In this document: piece by piece, positions 42,748 to 53,340 of the stretch
How the letters are laid out: each line of letters opens with the position of its first letter
Position numbering within the stretch: position 1 is the stretch's first letter
NCBI GenBank assembly: GCA_942159475.1
Contig: OW804094.1
Span: 13,212,132-13,276,131, forward strand
Length of the DNA stretch: 64,000 bases
Origin: Sthenelais limicola
Taxonomy: Eukaryota; Annelida; Polychaeta; Phyllodocida; Sigalionidae
Reading direction: 5' to 3'
Notes under the pieces: model-generated
Databases searched by the model: none
Seen by the model: the letters and a program-made list of their open reading frames with translations, nothing else
Told to the model about the DNA's origin: nothing
Made by a program: the position numbers and the translations under genes

Positions 42748-45700
42748 TTAAAATAATTTTTTTCTGGATTGTCCAGTGGGACCAGTGCATCCTCGCTTCC
42801 AAGCCCCATGACTTGTTCCTTTCTTTGGGGTATCATTTTCCTGAATTGAAATATTTTCCTGATAAGCTTCAGGTCCAAAGTCATAAACTATGTTTCCTCT
42901 TGAACCTATTGCAAAACATCCTGCCTCATCAAAATCGGGCAATTTTGCCTCATGCTCTCCAGCCGTCATCAGATATTGAATAACAAGATGTGTTAGCTTG
43001 CACATTGTTTTGATGCATGACAGGGGAGGGAGCCATTTGTCAGCACATCTCAATGCACCGCCCCTCTCGTACATGGTTTTGTGCCTTAAATGTGAAAATT
43101 CTAGATCCGATGTACCTTCCCGTGGGCTGTACAATTGTTTGATGAATTCGACATACACATTTTCATCCAACGTTAGTTTATCTGCGCTTTCACATCTGAT
43201 CAATTTATTTAAGAAATAGGGGGAAGATGTCAGTAATTTTAAGACCTTGCTGTGATTTCCAACGATATTATACTTTGGTAGGAAATCATTTCCTCCAATG
43301 CATAGACCAATAGCCACCTTAACTCCTATCCATCGATCTCTCGTCACTTCCTCTAAAACCTCTAATATGCCAGTGATATTGTAGCAATCGAACCTGTTGT
43401 ATGGTTTGGCCAATATGACATAAACAGCAGAGAGAAATTTTCCTTCCTCATCTCTTGGCCATTTTCTACTGATGAAGAAGAGATGGGCGACTACTGCATC
43501 TATGTCCCCCGATGTGACGATACTTAAAATAGGGGCTGATTCATAAGATCTTTCACCAACCGACATCACCCAGTCACATTGACTCATTTCCCCTTCTCCT
43601 TTTCTCTGCTTAATATCAAGGGCTTCCTTCTTAATGAATCCATCTTGGGCTGAGAATTTGTAGAGTAGAGGCACCGCATATTTTTCACAGTGTGGTAAAC
43701 AATGGTCTCTTTCACAGGTGCACCCCAACAAGTTCTTCTCGCTGTCAAATATGATGTCAACATTTTTCATGATCTTCAGTGATGGTATATTTTCAGCCAG
43801 GTAGTTACTGAGCAAGGTCTTTCCTTCGGTAGTTGTTGTTACCGCTTCCTTTGAAAATATACCATCACTGACAATTTCCTCACCTTCTTTTAGATGGGAC
43901 ACAGATGAAGAAATTTTTACCCTCTGTTGTCGGGTGTGCTCTTTGAGGATGTCTGGAGTAAAGCTATACTTCTCCTCGCACATCACTACCAACTTAAGGT
44001 TGGGAAATTGGTTCATGTAAGAACCCAGCACATTTTGCTGCACATGTTGCAGATAATGCACACCTGATGTTGTAGAAGTCTTTAACTTGTACTTTATCCC
44101 TGCCATTTCGAATACTGCAACTTCAAATAGGTTACGATCTTGGGGTAACAGCAAGCTCATCGGTTTGCTGAACATAATGAGTTCCTCATCATCGATGACA
44201 TTTCCAGTCTGTCTCTGTGATTTCAGGTATTCTAACAAGGCGGTTGGCATGGTCTGCGATTTTTGCACTTTCGGTTTTGAACAATCCGGATGGACCAAGG
44301 CCTGACATGCATTCATTCGGGAAGAGAGTCTATTGATTTTCTTTGATTCTTGGGAAACAACTTTCTGCCGTTTCTCTTCCTCCTTTTCTTCCCTGGATTT
44401 ATTAAGCTGCAAAGACATTTTCTTGATTGCTGCTCTGCGTATTGTGGTAGATTTTGATGAAAGGACTCTCCGTTTTAAATAGGCTGGGCCTTCTAATCTT
44501 TCTGAAGGAAGAAAGTCCATTTTGGTCAAGCCTAGTAGTCCCAGGTTGCAGGCAGTTCTATGCATGAGGTAGATTCCAGCTCCTGGAGCACTAACACAAT
44601 CCAATATAACAGGATCAAGATGGGTAGGATGTCGAGTATACACATTTTTCGGTATTTCATCAATGTGGGTAGAAAGAGCCTTTCGTCGAAGTATAACAGT
44701 TGCAGTTGGTATGATGTGTTTCCAATCTGTTTTGGACAATTGCCAACCAAGGTTATCTGTCTTTTCAGAGGTACCAACCTTGCCATCAGAAAATCCTTGG
44801 TGAATTTCATTAAATAGATCAACTAAAGCCATGCGCTTGCTGACACTCGCTGTTGTGGACCCAGATCTAAATCCCTTGAGTGCATCTAAATGATCCAACT
44901 CTCTCTTTGTGTCCCCAGAAAAATTAACTTGGCTTCCTGGTCGGGGAGTTGAAAATAAAGACATTTTCATGCACTGATGAAAATGACTGGCTTGGTAATG
45001 TTCCAGCAACAACTCCATGGTGAATGGTGCATATGCAACGGCACCATTAAGAAAGGAAAACAGCAAAGATGACTTAAGTGCAGACAAGAGCAGATTATAG
45101 CCATCCCTTCCACCCAAGCGCTCTGCAAGGGCTACTGCAACTACATCATCGAGGTGTTGCATTATCTCAAAATGCAGGCAAAATGTAGCATTGCTTGTAC
45201 AACCCTCTTTGATGAAAGAAGTGTACTTCTCATGCCATTTTTCGGCAGCAATGTAACTTTCTTGTTTCATATCTAACAAAATAGCAGATTGCATTTCACT
45301 GGGTAAACTTCGAATGAAGACTACTAAGAATGCTATATGGAAGCTGGCTGAAAGTCTCCTTATATGTTTGGTGGCAGTATCTATGTGTTCAGCAGAGAGG
45401 AGCTTCCGCCAATCGTCTTGTTCTTCATCTCGCATAAACTGAAGGAGTTGTAGGAGCCCAGTCTCTTTGTATGCAGTAAAGAGAATTGTTATTTTATGTT
45501 TACGCACATGAAGTAAGGGAAATTCTGCCAAGAAGACATCATACTTTGAATTTGAATTCTTCAAACGGAGCAGATTTTTACCAATTTTATGGTCAGGACC
45601 AAAAAGTATTTTTTCCTTTACTTGTGAATTGTCATGATACCCAAGTTTCAACAATACATCATCAAGGATCATTTTTAATTTATCAGGATCATCATCACGT

Positions 45701-46029
45701 CCAGTAGCAGGTGCTGGATGTCGGGTTAAGAGCTCAGGACATACAAACTTCTTAAATCCAAATTTCTCCGGCTGGCTAGTTGCTCTGCTGTCATTTGGAG
45801 AAGGTTCAGAAATTGTTTGATCATTTTCTGCTGGATTAACATCTGACTGCTGCAACACTTGGACTTCTGGATCATGGTATTGTTGAAGATCGTAGCCTTC
45901 CATGATGGCGGTAGAGAGTAACTCAGCAAGGTTGGGTTCATCGTCTACATCAGATTGTAGGGGAATGTCTGGTTCAAGGTGAGATGATTCATCCATACAC
46001 GGATCCCATAGCACATCCTCATGGTGGCC
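42748..46029 (-). CDS. Last exon: XPG/FEN-like nuclease region
   Basis: 1,093 codons after the acceptor TTCTTTTGTAG, opening GHHEDVLWDP. Residue numbers here count V of VLWDP as 1. Acidic, unstructured sequence fills about 1-80. The helical middle includes FGPDHKIGKNL and FPLLHVRKHKI (about 140-175) and GRDGYNLLLSALK (about 300). A charged KKMSLQLNKSREEKEEEKRQK stretch follows, then a Cys/His group CTCERDHCLPHC (about 760-771). The C-terminal part matches the FEN/XPG layout: KLVVMCEEKYSFTPDILK and HTRQQR resemble the N-region. GEGEM (806-810) corresponds to the E-x-E pair, SGDIDAVVAHL to D-x-D (837, 839), and IGGNDFLPK (906-914) to the G-x-D before the helix-hairpin-helix. In FEN1 these residues bind two metals and cut branched DNA. 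Substrate and activity here are inference. The N-region aspartates are less clear. Confidence 0.7.
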   Translation of the reverse strand, partial: GHHEDVLWDPCMDESSHLEPDIPLQSDVDDEPNLAELLSTAIMEGYDLQQYHDPEVQVLQQSDVNPAENDQTISEPSPNDSRATSQPEKFGFKKFVCPELLTRHPAPATGRDDDPDKLKMILDDVLLKLGYHDNSQVKEKILFGPDHKIGKNLLRLKNSNSKYDVFLAEFPLLHVRKHKITILFTAYKETGLLQLLQFMRDEEQDDWRKLLSAEHIDTATKHIRRLSASFHIAFLVVFIRSLPSEMQSAILLDMKQESYIAAEKWHEKYTSFIKEGCTSNATFCLHFEIMQHLDDVVAVALAERLGGRDGYNLLLSALKSSLLFSFLNGAVAYAPFTMELLLEHYQASHFHQCMKMSLFSTPRPGSQVNFSGDTKRELDHLDALKGFRSGSTTASVSKRMALVDLFNEIHQGFSDGKVGTSEKTDNLGWQLSKTDWKHIIPTATVILRRKALSTHIDEIPKNVYTRHPTHLDPVILDCVSAPGAGIYLMHRTACNLGLLGLTKMDFLPSERLEGPAYLKRRVLSSKSTTIRRAAIKKMSLQLNKSREEKEEEKRQKVVSQESKKINRLSSRMNACQALVHPDCSKPKVQKSQTMPTALLEYLKSQRQTGNVIDDEELIMFSKPMSLLLPQDRNLFEVAVFEMAGIKYKLKTSTTSGVHYLQHVQQNVLGSYMNQFPNLKLVVMCEEKYSFTPDILKEHTRQQRVKISSSVSHLKEGEEIVSDGIFSKEAVTTTTEGKTLLSNYLAENIPSLKIMKNVDIIFDSEKNLLGCTCERDHCLPHCEKYAVPLLYKFSAQDGFIKKEALDIKQRKGEGEMSQCDWVMSVGERSYESAPILSIVTSGDIDAVVAHLFFISRKWPRDEEGKFLSAVYVILAKPYNRFDCYNITGILEVLEEVTRDRWIGVKVAIGLCIGGNDFLPKYNIVGNHSKVLKLLTSSPYFLNKLIRCESADKLTLDENVYVEFIKQLYSPREGTSDLEFSHLRHKTMYERGGALRCADKWLPPLSCIKTMCKLTHLVIQYLMTAGEHEAKLPDFDEAGCFAIGSRGNIVYDFGPEAYQENISIQENDTPKKGTSHGAWKRGCTGPTGQSRKKLF

Positions 46030-49000
46030 CTACAAAAGAATAATTGTGCATATACAAATCTATAATACAATTTTAATTTCAAGACATATGCACCCCTGTG
46101 TGTTTATCATATGCACCCCTGCATTATCATGTCCATCCCAATTTCCTGCCATATTCTTGTTACCAATCCTCATCAAAATAATTGTGAAATATATTTGATC
46201 GGTATATTTGATTGACAATACTGTGATAATGCACACTTTAAAATAGCTAGTAGGTTTTATTGCAGCCTATATTACTACCCATCTACTGCTTTCAGGGCTG
46301 GTGATCAACTTGCCTCCTAACTTTTCTTAAATGTTTAGTGTCAATACTCTGTATGATATTGACATGTAGAAATGAAAGAATGTCACAACCACTGAAAGTA
46401 ATGTGATTAGGCCCAATGAGAAAAAGCATTATTCAAGACTTACATGTTGTGTTAGTGGTGACATCATATTGAAAACTAACGGACGCAAAGGATGCTGCTC
46501 TGTGTTGGATGTTGCAGGAGTACTTTCTATGTCTAAAAATATATATACATTCGTTATGATTGGACAATCTACTAGAAATAGAATGTGGACATTGTTGCAG
46601 GCACAATAGCATATTGTAGTTGCCTTTGAATTAGAGGTTGGTCCTTAACTTTAGAAAATGATGAATTACCAGAATGCAATTTCCTTGCTGATAGAGGAGT
46701 TTTCTGTAAGGTGCTTATGAATTGCATATCCTGTAGCGAAGTAGAGGTGCTAGCAAGTCCTGGCGATTGGCACAAACCTGCAAGAGTGATATGAAGGAAG
46801 ATCAGAATTAAGTGTCTGGAAATGTCAAAGGCTGTGAATACATAATAACAGCATGATGTTTATTGACAACATTAAGTGAATATGATATATAATATACATG
46901 TATATATATAAACAGGAAGTGGGAGCGAATATTACAGGATTATAGGAATACAGTATTTTAGACTCCACTTAAAAAGAACTAAAATACATTTTAACATAAT
47001 TTACCTCCTTCTTGGACAGCACCTTGGGAAGTGCATGGTGTCTTCTGTAGGTTATCGATATGAGCAGTTGGAGTGGGTGAACTTCTGTCATCAGTCTTTG
47101 ACAGTGAAGGAGACCCTGTGGAAATACAAATACCTCTAAACATTTTGTAATGATTGGTCACTGATATAAATAACTTTTAGCCACCTATTTTTGAATTTAG
47201 AAATGGGTTTGACATCTTTAGCAAAGGCATACTCACGAGTGCAAAGAAATGGATGTGCTGAAGCTAGAGTTTTATCCCTGGTTTCTTGCTCATCAGATGA
47301 CTGTTCATCATCTTCATGATTATCTTCATGCAGGAAGTTCTCTTTAAATTGTAACAAAAATTTGTTAAATAAGGCCTGTAGTATACCATAGTTTGAGAAA
47401 AGCTTTAATTAAGATGTTGTCTGTTACAATTGAATGGCATCTGTACTAAAATATTTATTGTTTTCTTATTTGAAAAATATAGATCTGGATTATGGTACAG
47501 TTAGCTTAATTATGCTATAATTATGAGAAATGAACTAATGTACTTACTTAATTGAAAGAACAAAGAAGGTAACCCCCATGTACTCAATCTTGCAAAACGT
47601 TGGGATGCTTCTTCCTCCTCTGGTAATAGTGTAACCATTAGTGGGACTAGTTCTTCTTTCGGAATAGGGGTTGCTTCCTTGCAATCACAATTGATTTCAA
47701 CAAAACAGTCTGACTGATGCCATGATCCAACTTCATCTGAATCATGTGGAAGGCCCTGCAGTGTTATAGGGAGTGTGTTCATCTGCTTTGATCTACACTC
47801 TCCAGGGTCAGGATCTTCCTTGAACTTTAAGCGAACCAGATTGTCCATCATCAAGATGATCATGCATTGCCGCAGATTCACATGAATTGTGTCACATGAT
47901 CCATGCCTCTGAACTGATATTGGATACTGTTTCACATATGCATTGAAATAGAGCAATTCATCGATAGTTCTAGAGTCAAGAAACCGCTTGGCTGATGCGA
48001 GGCTCATGGAAACTCCAGAACTGGAAGCAACATGAAATACTGTGTTAATAGTCTTCGAATGCATAATGAGTTCCAAGGTATTAGCCTTTTGGATGATGCC
48101 AGTATGTCTGTAATTAAAGATATGGAGCATAGTGTCATAAAGAATGTAAAGCTTCTTCAATTTTGTCTGAATCACATTCTTCCTTTCAGGTCCAGTCATA
48201 TGTGTAGCATTGAGTGCTGACTCCATGATTATTTGAACATTTAGCGGAACATCTGTCAGCCATTCTCTGAAAAGATCAAATGAATTAAAGTCAAGAGGTT
48301 TTGGTGCATTTGATGGAAAGCAGCTCAAACATTGATGGCCAGTGGAATCCTCTTGCTGAGAACATTCATCCGTATTTTCTAGGACATATTCTTGTACTGG
48401 AGTTACAATGCCACTGAGAATATCATCACACAGAATATGACGTGCATAATTTTGGAGCTCCTGTCGGTAGAACTGTTTGGATGTGCCTCTGTTAAGAACA
48501 AGGACGTTAGCACAATCAAGCTTATGCACTCTATTCAAACAAGAATGTACTACAGAATGGATCTGATGTAACAATTCTGGGTGATGTATTTGCTCCTCAA
48601 TGGAAATAGTTACACTATTCAAACTTGCATTTGGGAGAACAATAGCACTGTCTGAAATAATGTGAGGAAAGTATAACTGGAGCTCATTCCTGATGCTGTG
48701 GTCCAACTTTTCATATGAATGCACGAAAGATCCTTGCATCGTCAAGTTGGAAATGTTTGTGGCTGTCGTAACCCTCTCCCTTCTTGATTTTATTACTTTT
48801 TTGTTGGTTGCTGATAATGAGGCAGCAATTTCTTTGCATTTAACTAGGGTATCAAAATATTCCGTCCTCTTACTCAGTTCCTTGGCATAGTTTGGAAATG
48901 GATCCTGACCATATTCCTTGCCAAAATGGTGCTCAAAGAACACAATGCTGGCCCATTCTTTCTGCGAAAAATTTTCCCTGTGCACTTCATAAGCTGTTGG

Positions 49001-49482
49001 CACCGATTTCTCATCCAGGGGCATCTCCCCATATGCCTGTAGGAGAACTTCATCTTGGAACATGTAAGATGCAACTTTTTGGTACAGTTGCAAAATTGTT
49101 TTTGTTGGTTCAGGCTCTTTTTCATGATTGTCTTCATTGGGGAGTGTATCGCAAGATGCATTGTATAGAATCGATACAATTTCTTTTGTTAGCCTACTGC
49201 ATACTGAAACTCTTGCAGCATATTTGAATAGAAATTGTACTATTGACGAAGCTGAGCAATATTTCCTGCCATCATCCTCATGTGTAACAAATGGAGTGTA
49301 ATTCTTCATACCAGATTCCACATTGTCCTTTCGAAGGGTGACAGAATCTCTCTTAGAAAAGTTAGCAGATAGGAAATTCCAAAATGCATCAAACTGTACA
49401 ATTGAACCATACACTGCATGTTCTCTCACAGATAACTCCCCATAATGTTTTTTCAGGAAGCACATGTTGTATGAACTGCCAT
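42748..49482 (-). CDS. Large six-exon gene with C-terminal XPG/FEN-like nuclease domain, 5' end incomplete
   Basis: Reading splice sites on the minus strand joins six exons without breaking frame: 49482-47548, 47341-47237, 47115-47005, 46777-46670, 46526-46444 and 46029-42748. All introns begin GT (GTAAGT, GTGAGT, GTAAAT, GTAATT, GTAAGT) and end AG. The phases are 1,1,1,1,0 and each split codon is completed correctly. From the ATG at 49465 this gives 1,868 codons plus stop. The first listed exon is preceded by the acceptor TTTCTTTTCCAG, with the frame open through it. So either translation starts at 49465 with a 5' UTR exon upstream, or coding exons are missing. The function is unknown overall. 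The last exon carries a nuclease signature; the rest resembles large multicopy invertebrate proteins, some perhaps derived from transposases. Intact splicing and a long frame argue against a pseudogene. Confidence 0.75.
46444..47341 (-). CDS. Four short internal exons of the nuclease gene
   Basis: Exons of 105, 111, 108 and 83 bp (47341-47237, 47115-47005, 46777-46670, 46526-46444). They encode a low-complexity Ser/Thr/Pro/Glu-rich linker: HEDNHEDDEQSSDEQETRDK, then SPSLSKTDDRSSPTPTAH, LASTSTSLQDMQ and TSNTEQHPLRPL. Each is too short to stand out as a frame but has a pyrimidine-rich acceptor and a good donor. They connect the two large exons, likely as a flexible hinge. Alternative splicing is possible because three of the four are multiples of three. 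Confidence 0.7.
47548..49482 (-). CDS. First large exon of the nuclease gene, N-terminal domain unrecognised
   Basis: 1,935 bp, starting after TTCTTTTCCAG and ending at a GTAAGT donor. First methionine at 49465 (MCFLKKHYGELSVREHAVYG). The protein is mostly helical and soluble-looking, with no signal peptide or membrane span. Recognisable blocks are KSRRERVTTATN (basic), CLSCFPSNAPKPLDF, SSGVSMSLASAKRFLD, MMDNLVRLKFKEDPD and CFVEINCDCKEATP (a Cys cluster). The SSGVSMSLASAKRFLD and MMDNLVRLKF pair resembles blocks I associate with DUF6589-type invertebrate proteins, but this is a memory-based impression, not a match. No RNase H or DDE triad could be fixed by eye. The frame at 49510-47548 end runs on into the intron for 12 codons, which is not coding. 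Confidence 0.7.
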
Positions 49483-51559
49483 CTGGAAAAGAAATGTATA
49501 TTGTTCGTGTTCGAAATCCCGTAGATTATAGTGTTTGGAATTTATGTGTCAACCAAAATAGAAAAAGTTATTATCATGTTGTTCGAGGTGCTGCACCCTT
49601 CACCCACCCCCGTTTTATTGATCCGCTTGAGTCCTCAAATTTACAAACTTAAGGTCTTTATTTTGAGAGACCCTTGAAAGGGTCTCCATTTCCCTTTTTG
49701 AATACCATTTTTGAGACGATCTCATAACTATTTGAATAAAGCAATAAGGCAGTTACCAATTGATATCATAAAGGTAGAGAAGGGTGCAAACACCTACAGA
49801 CACCTGTAATATTTTTCAGCAAAAACACTTTACTTGACATGTTGATAGAAAGCAAGGAAAATTAATAAACTTAGGAAACTTAATATAAATAAGGAAAATT
49901 GACATGCATTCCTATGCCCTTCTGAGTGAGGGGGCACAAGGACCCATTATAGGGGGTTCTAGGTTGGGGGGGGGAGACTACCTACACTGGCATTTTGCCT
50001 CCCTTCTCCCCCTACTCTCTCTGTCTCCCTCTATTCCAACACCCCCCACCATCTGCTTACCTCCTCACCTAATCTCAATCCCTCTTCTCTCACACCTTTT
50101 TTCCTAACCCCACCCTCTCAACCTTCTTGCCTCCCTACCTCCCCTACCTTCCAACATCTCTTTTCTCACCACCACCCCCACACACACACACTCTCCCTCT
50201 CCTCCTACCCCTCCGTTCGCCTCCCATATCCACCCTCTCTCTCTGCTGTCCCACTCAACTACCTCTCTTCCTCTCCCCTCTATTTCCCTCGCTCACCCCT
50301 CTGCTCTCCTCTCCCCCTATACCTCTCTTCCTCTTCGCTCTATTTCCTTGCTCTACCCCTCCCTTCACCTCCCGTATCCCTTCCTCTCTCTCCTTTCCCA
50401 CTCACCTACCTCTCTTCCTCTCCCCTCTATTTCCCTCGCTACCCCCTCTGCTCTCCTCTCCCCTATACCTCTCTTCCTCTTCCCTCTATTTCCTTGCTCT
50501 ACCCCTCCCTTCACCTCCCGTATCCCTTCCTCTCTCCTTTCCCACTCACCTACCTCTCTTCCTCTCCCCTCTTATTTCCCTCCCTCTCTCCTCTATTTCC
50601 CTCCTCTTCCTCTGCTCTACCCCTCCTATATCCCCCTCTTTCTCTGCTGTCCCACTCAACTACCTCTCTTCCTCTCCCCTCTATTTCCCTCGCTCCCCCC
50701 TCTGCTCTCCTCTCCCCCTATACCTCTCTTCCTCTTCCCTCTATTTCCTTGCTCTACCCCTCCCTTCACCTCCTATATCCCTTCCTCTCTCTCCTTTCCC
50801 ACTCACCTACCTCTCTTCCTCTCCCCTCTATTTCCCTCGCTCCCCCCTCTGCTCTCCTCTCCCCCTATACCTCTCTTCCTCTTCCCTCTATTTCCTTGCT
50901 CTACCCCTCCCTTCACCTCCCGTATCCCTTCCTCTCTCTCCTTTCCCACTCACCTACCTCTCTTCCTCTCCCCTCTATTTCCCTCGCTCCCCCCTCTGCT
51001 CTCCTCTCCCCTATACCTCTCTTCCTCTTCCCTCTATTTCCTTGCTCTACCCCTCCCTTCACCTCCCGTATCCCTTCCTCTCTCCTTTCCCACTCACCTA
51101 CCTCTCTTCCTCTCCCCTCTTATTTCCCTCCCTCTCTCCTCTATTTCCCTCCTCTTCCTCTGCTCTACCCCTCCTATATCCCCCTCTTTCTCTGCTGTCC
51201 CACTCAACTACCTCTCTTCCTCTCCTCTATTTCTCTGCTCTACCCCTCCCTTCATCTCCCATATACCTTCCTCTTTCTGCTACTCATTGCTACTGCTATA
51301 CAACTCCCAACTCAATCCTACCTTGGAGTAATATCATAGATCCTACCTACCCTCTCTCTAACTTCTAAGCATACCCTGTTACTAGTGTACATGGTGTACA
51401 TGCATTACCAATTAACCAACATCTAACATACTTTGATACTACAATCTAAGGATATGTAGTTTTTCCCCCATGCCTTGTTTAGACATCCCAAAAGTAGCCT
51501 AAGCACCAGTACTATCATGTACTATTAATAAATAAATCATAACTAAGTCTTACACTTAC
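49483..51559 (-). other. Probable 2.1-kb intron of the nuclease gene
   Basis: Lies between a consensus donor (CAG/GTAAGT, exon end 51560) and the acceptor at 49483. It contains the pyrimidine-rich minisatellite. Joining the donor in phase 1 gives EVYKILADGSSYNM across the junction, but an upstream TGA lies nine codons before, so the upstream exon may be mostly 5' UTR. Confidence 0.5.
50020..51260 (+). repeat. CT-rich minisatellite, about 145-bp units
   Basis: Almost pure C/T on the plus strand. TTTCCCACTCACCTACC-type starts near 50397, 50541, 50798, 50945 and 51090 show 144-147 bp spacing. A 549-bp higher-order block is repeated (50541 and 51090; 50651 and 51199). A CT-only sequence cannot form stop codons, so all three plus-strand frames stay open for 280-410 codons of Pro/Ser/Leu. 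These are artefacts. Confidence 0.95.
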
Positions 51560-51700
51560 CTGCCAATATCTTGTATACTTCAGTAATAAGCTTTCTTCAT
51601 ATAAGTCTTGACTATAAGACCTGCTTGTATCCTGTGCCTCTCTCTCTGTGTGCTATGAATGAGTAGCTCAGAGTGAAACAGGCCTTGTGTTGAGGCCAAC
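51560..51700 (-). other. Candidate upstream exon of the nuclease gene (end only defined)
   Basis: The minus strand reads GATATTGGCAG/GTAAGT at 51560/51559, a perfect donor consensus. The exon start is not determined; 51700 is only a nominal limit. Probably 5' UTR or the first coding codons. Confidence 0.4.
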
Positions 51701-51893
51701 AGAGGCCTGTTAAAACGATTAGCATGACCTCGAGGGGGTCTTATCTGAGGTCTGACCCGGTCTGACATTTTTACGACCGTCGTCCTCGCGGAACGTCCAT
51801 GTATGAGCTCTGACTGTATCCTCCAGACCATGCCTTTCTTGTACCGTTGTAATAGCTGCGAATAAAACTTTCGCCATGCGATCTTTTCTATAA

Positions 51894-52124
51894 TGGGTGA
51901 AATTTCCAGAAAATGCACAATTCACATTTAGAAACCCCTCCCAAATAACTCGGATTTAATACAAAAATGAGACTCAAAACACAATTCAACATAACCAAAC
52001 ACATCCTTTGAATCAAGGCAATACCGAATATACTCAGATATAGCTAGTTTTAATCATTCTTCAGTCGAATTTAGCATAATTTACTAAATGTACAGAGCTG
52101 CCAATTTTCTGAAAATCTGACCCA
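51894..52124 (-). mobile_element. Family 1 element
   Basis: Left end TGGGTGAAATTTCCAGAAAA, right end GAAAATCTGACCCA; about ten bases are missing just inside the right end. It lies upstream of the candidate first exon. Confidence 0.88.
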
Positions 52125-52926
52125 TATAAGGGAAATTTATGTAAGTAATCTCGTCCGATATTTCTTCGATTACCGGCGTCTTGTTAATTCTCTCTATTCA
52201 TCCAACGAGAGCAACAAAATGACTTGCATGTAAATATAAATGCCTTCTCAAATAGCCAGAATGTTTGAGTAATACCCGAACCAGAAAATTTTCTCTGAGG
52301 AATATATTCATTTATCTGTAAATTATTGACTCTGGATGGAGATATTTTTGGTGAGATGCCATTTCAGTCGTACTTGCTGATTTTGTTGATCCTTTTTTTT
52401 AATCATTTTTTTGGTATATTGTCTGCGTGAAAATATAAACGAAGCTCCTAGGACTGTTGCAAAAGGATGCTGCCCGGGTGATGGTTTTATTGTGTGGAAT
52501 TTGTGATTTTGTATGATAATTATCTCCTTTGTAATCTTTGAACTATATTTTTCTCTCCTTAAAATTGTATCAATGAAAGCACTTTGTAAGATTTTTCCAT
52601 CATATCAGCCTCGAATGAGAATAGTGTATAACTACATAATTTCACTATGCTGAATAAACATATTTAAAAGCAAAAACAAAAAACAAAAAACAAAAACAAA
52701 ATGTGGGACGAGGTGGTATGTATTGAAATCGGAAAATAATAATAAAAACAAGATAAGTATTTAAGTTCAGCAGGATTTTTATTCAGCAAACAGCAAACTT
52801 GTACATATTATATGTGCGCTAAAATATTTAGTTACACATACTCGGCTAAAACTGACCTATTATGTCACACTCGAGCCTAAGGGTACATGTCTATGTTAAT
52901 ACACCAAACATGAATTAAAATCCAAA
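52125..52926. other. Intergenic with (CAAAAA)n tract
   Basis: A CAAAAA-type microsatellite at about 52670-52700; otherwise nothing recognised. Confidence 0.45.
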
Positions 52927-53340
52927 TATGTGATGTGTTTCAGGAAAATGAGTCATAAATCGCAAAAAATAGATTTTGAGATATCATTATATTTGAAGAG
53001 ATGAGATCAAGCCGATTCCAATGGTAGTAAACACTAATAATCTAATAAGTATTTCTAGATTTTAAGTTTGATATTTTCATTTTTGAAAAAAAAAAGGTTT
53101 CCACTATTTCTCGGGGGCAATAAACAGTAATAACTCAATATACTCCATATGAGGACCTTTAAAACAAAAGGATATATTACATAGATTTTACTGAAATTTG
53201 ATACATCGATTGATATAGTTATAAGTGATAAATCCTCTAAAAACTAGAACCTTCCAACAACGTGATCTTGTGAAAAAAATACTTTGAAAAATACCAATTT
53301 TGCGCCTTGTGACTCAATTCCCTGAAACACATCGCATATG
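52927..53340. mobile_element. Family 2 element
   Basis: ATGTGATGTGTTTCAGGAAA to CCCTGAAACACATCGCATAT. The open frame beginning at 53300 starts inside its terminus and is not a gene. Confidence 0.92.

Noticed and set aside
50127..51368. Long Pro/Ser/Leu-rich plus-strand ORFs (413, 327 and 281 codons)
   Set aside because: All three frames of a C/T-only tandem repeat are open because no stop codon can form without A or G. The repeat period, not coding constraint, explains them.
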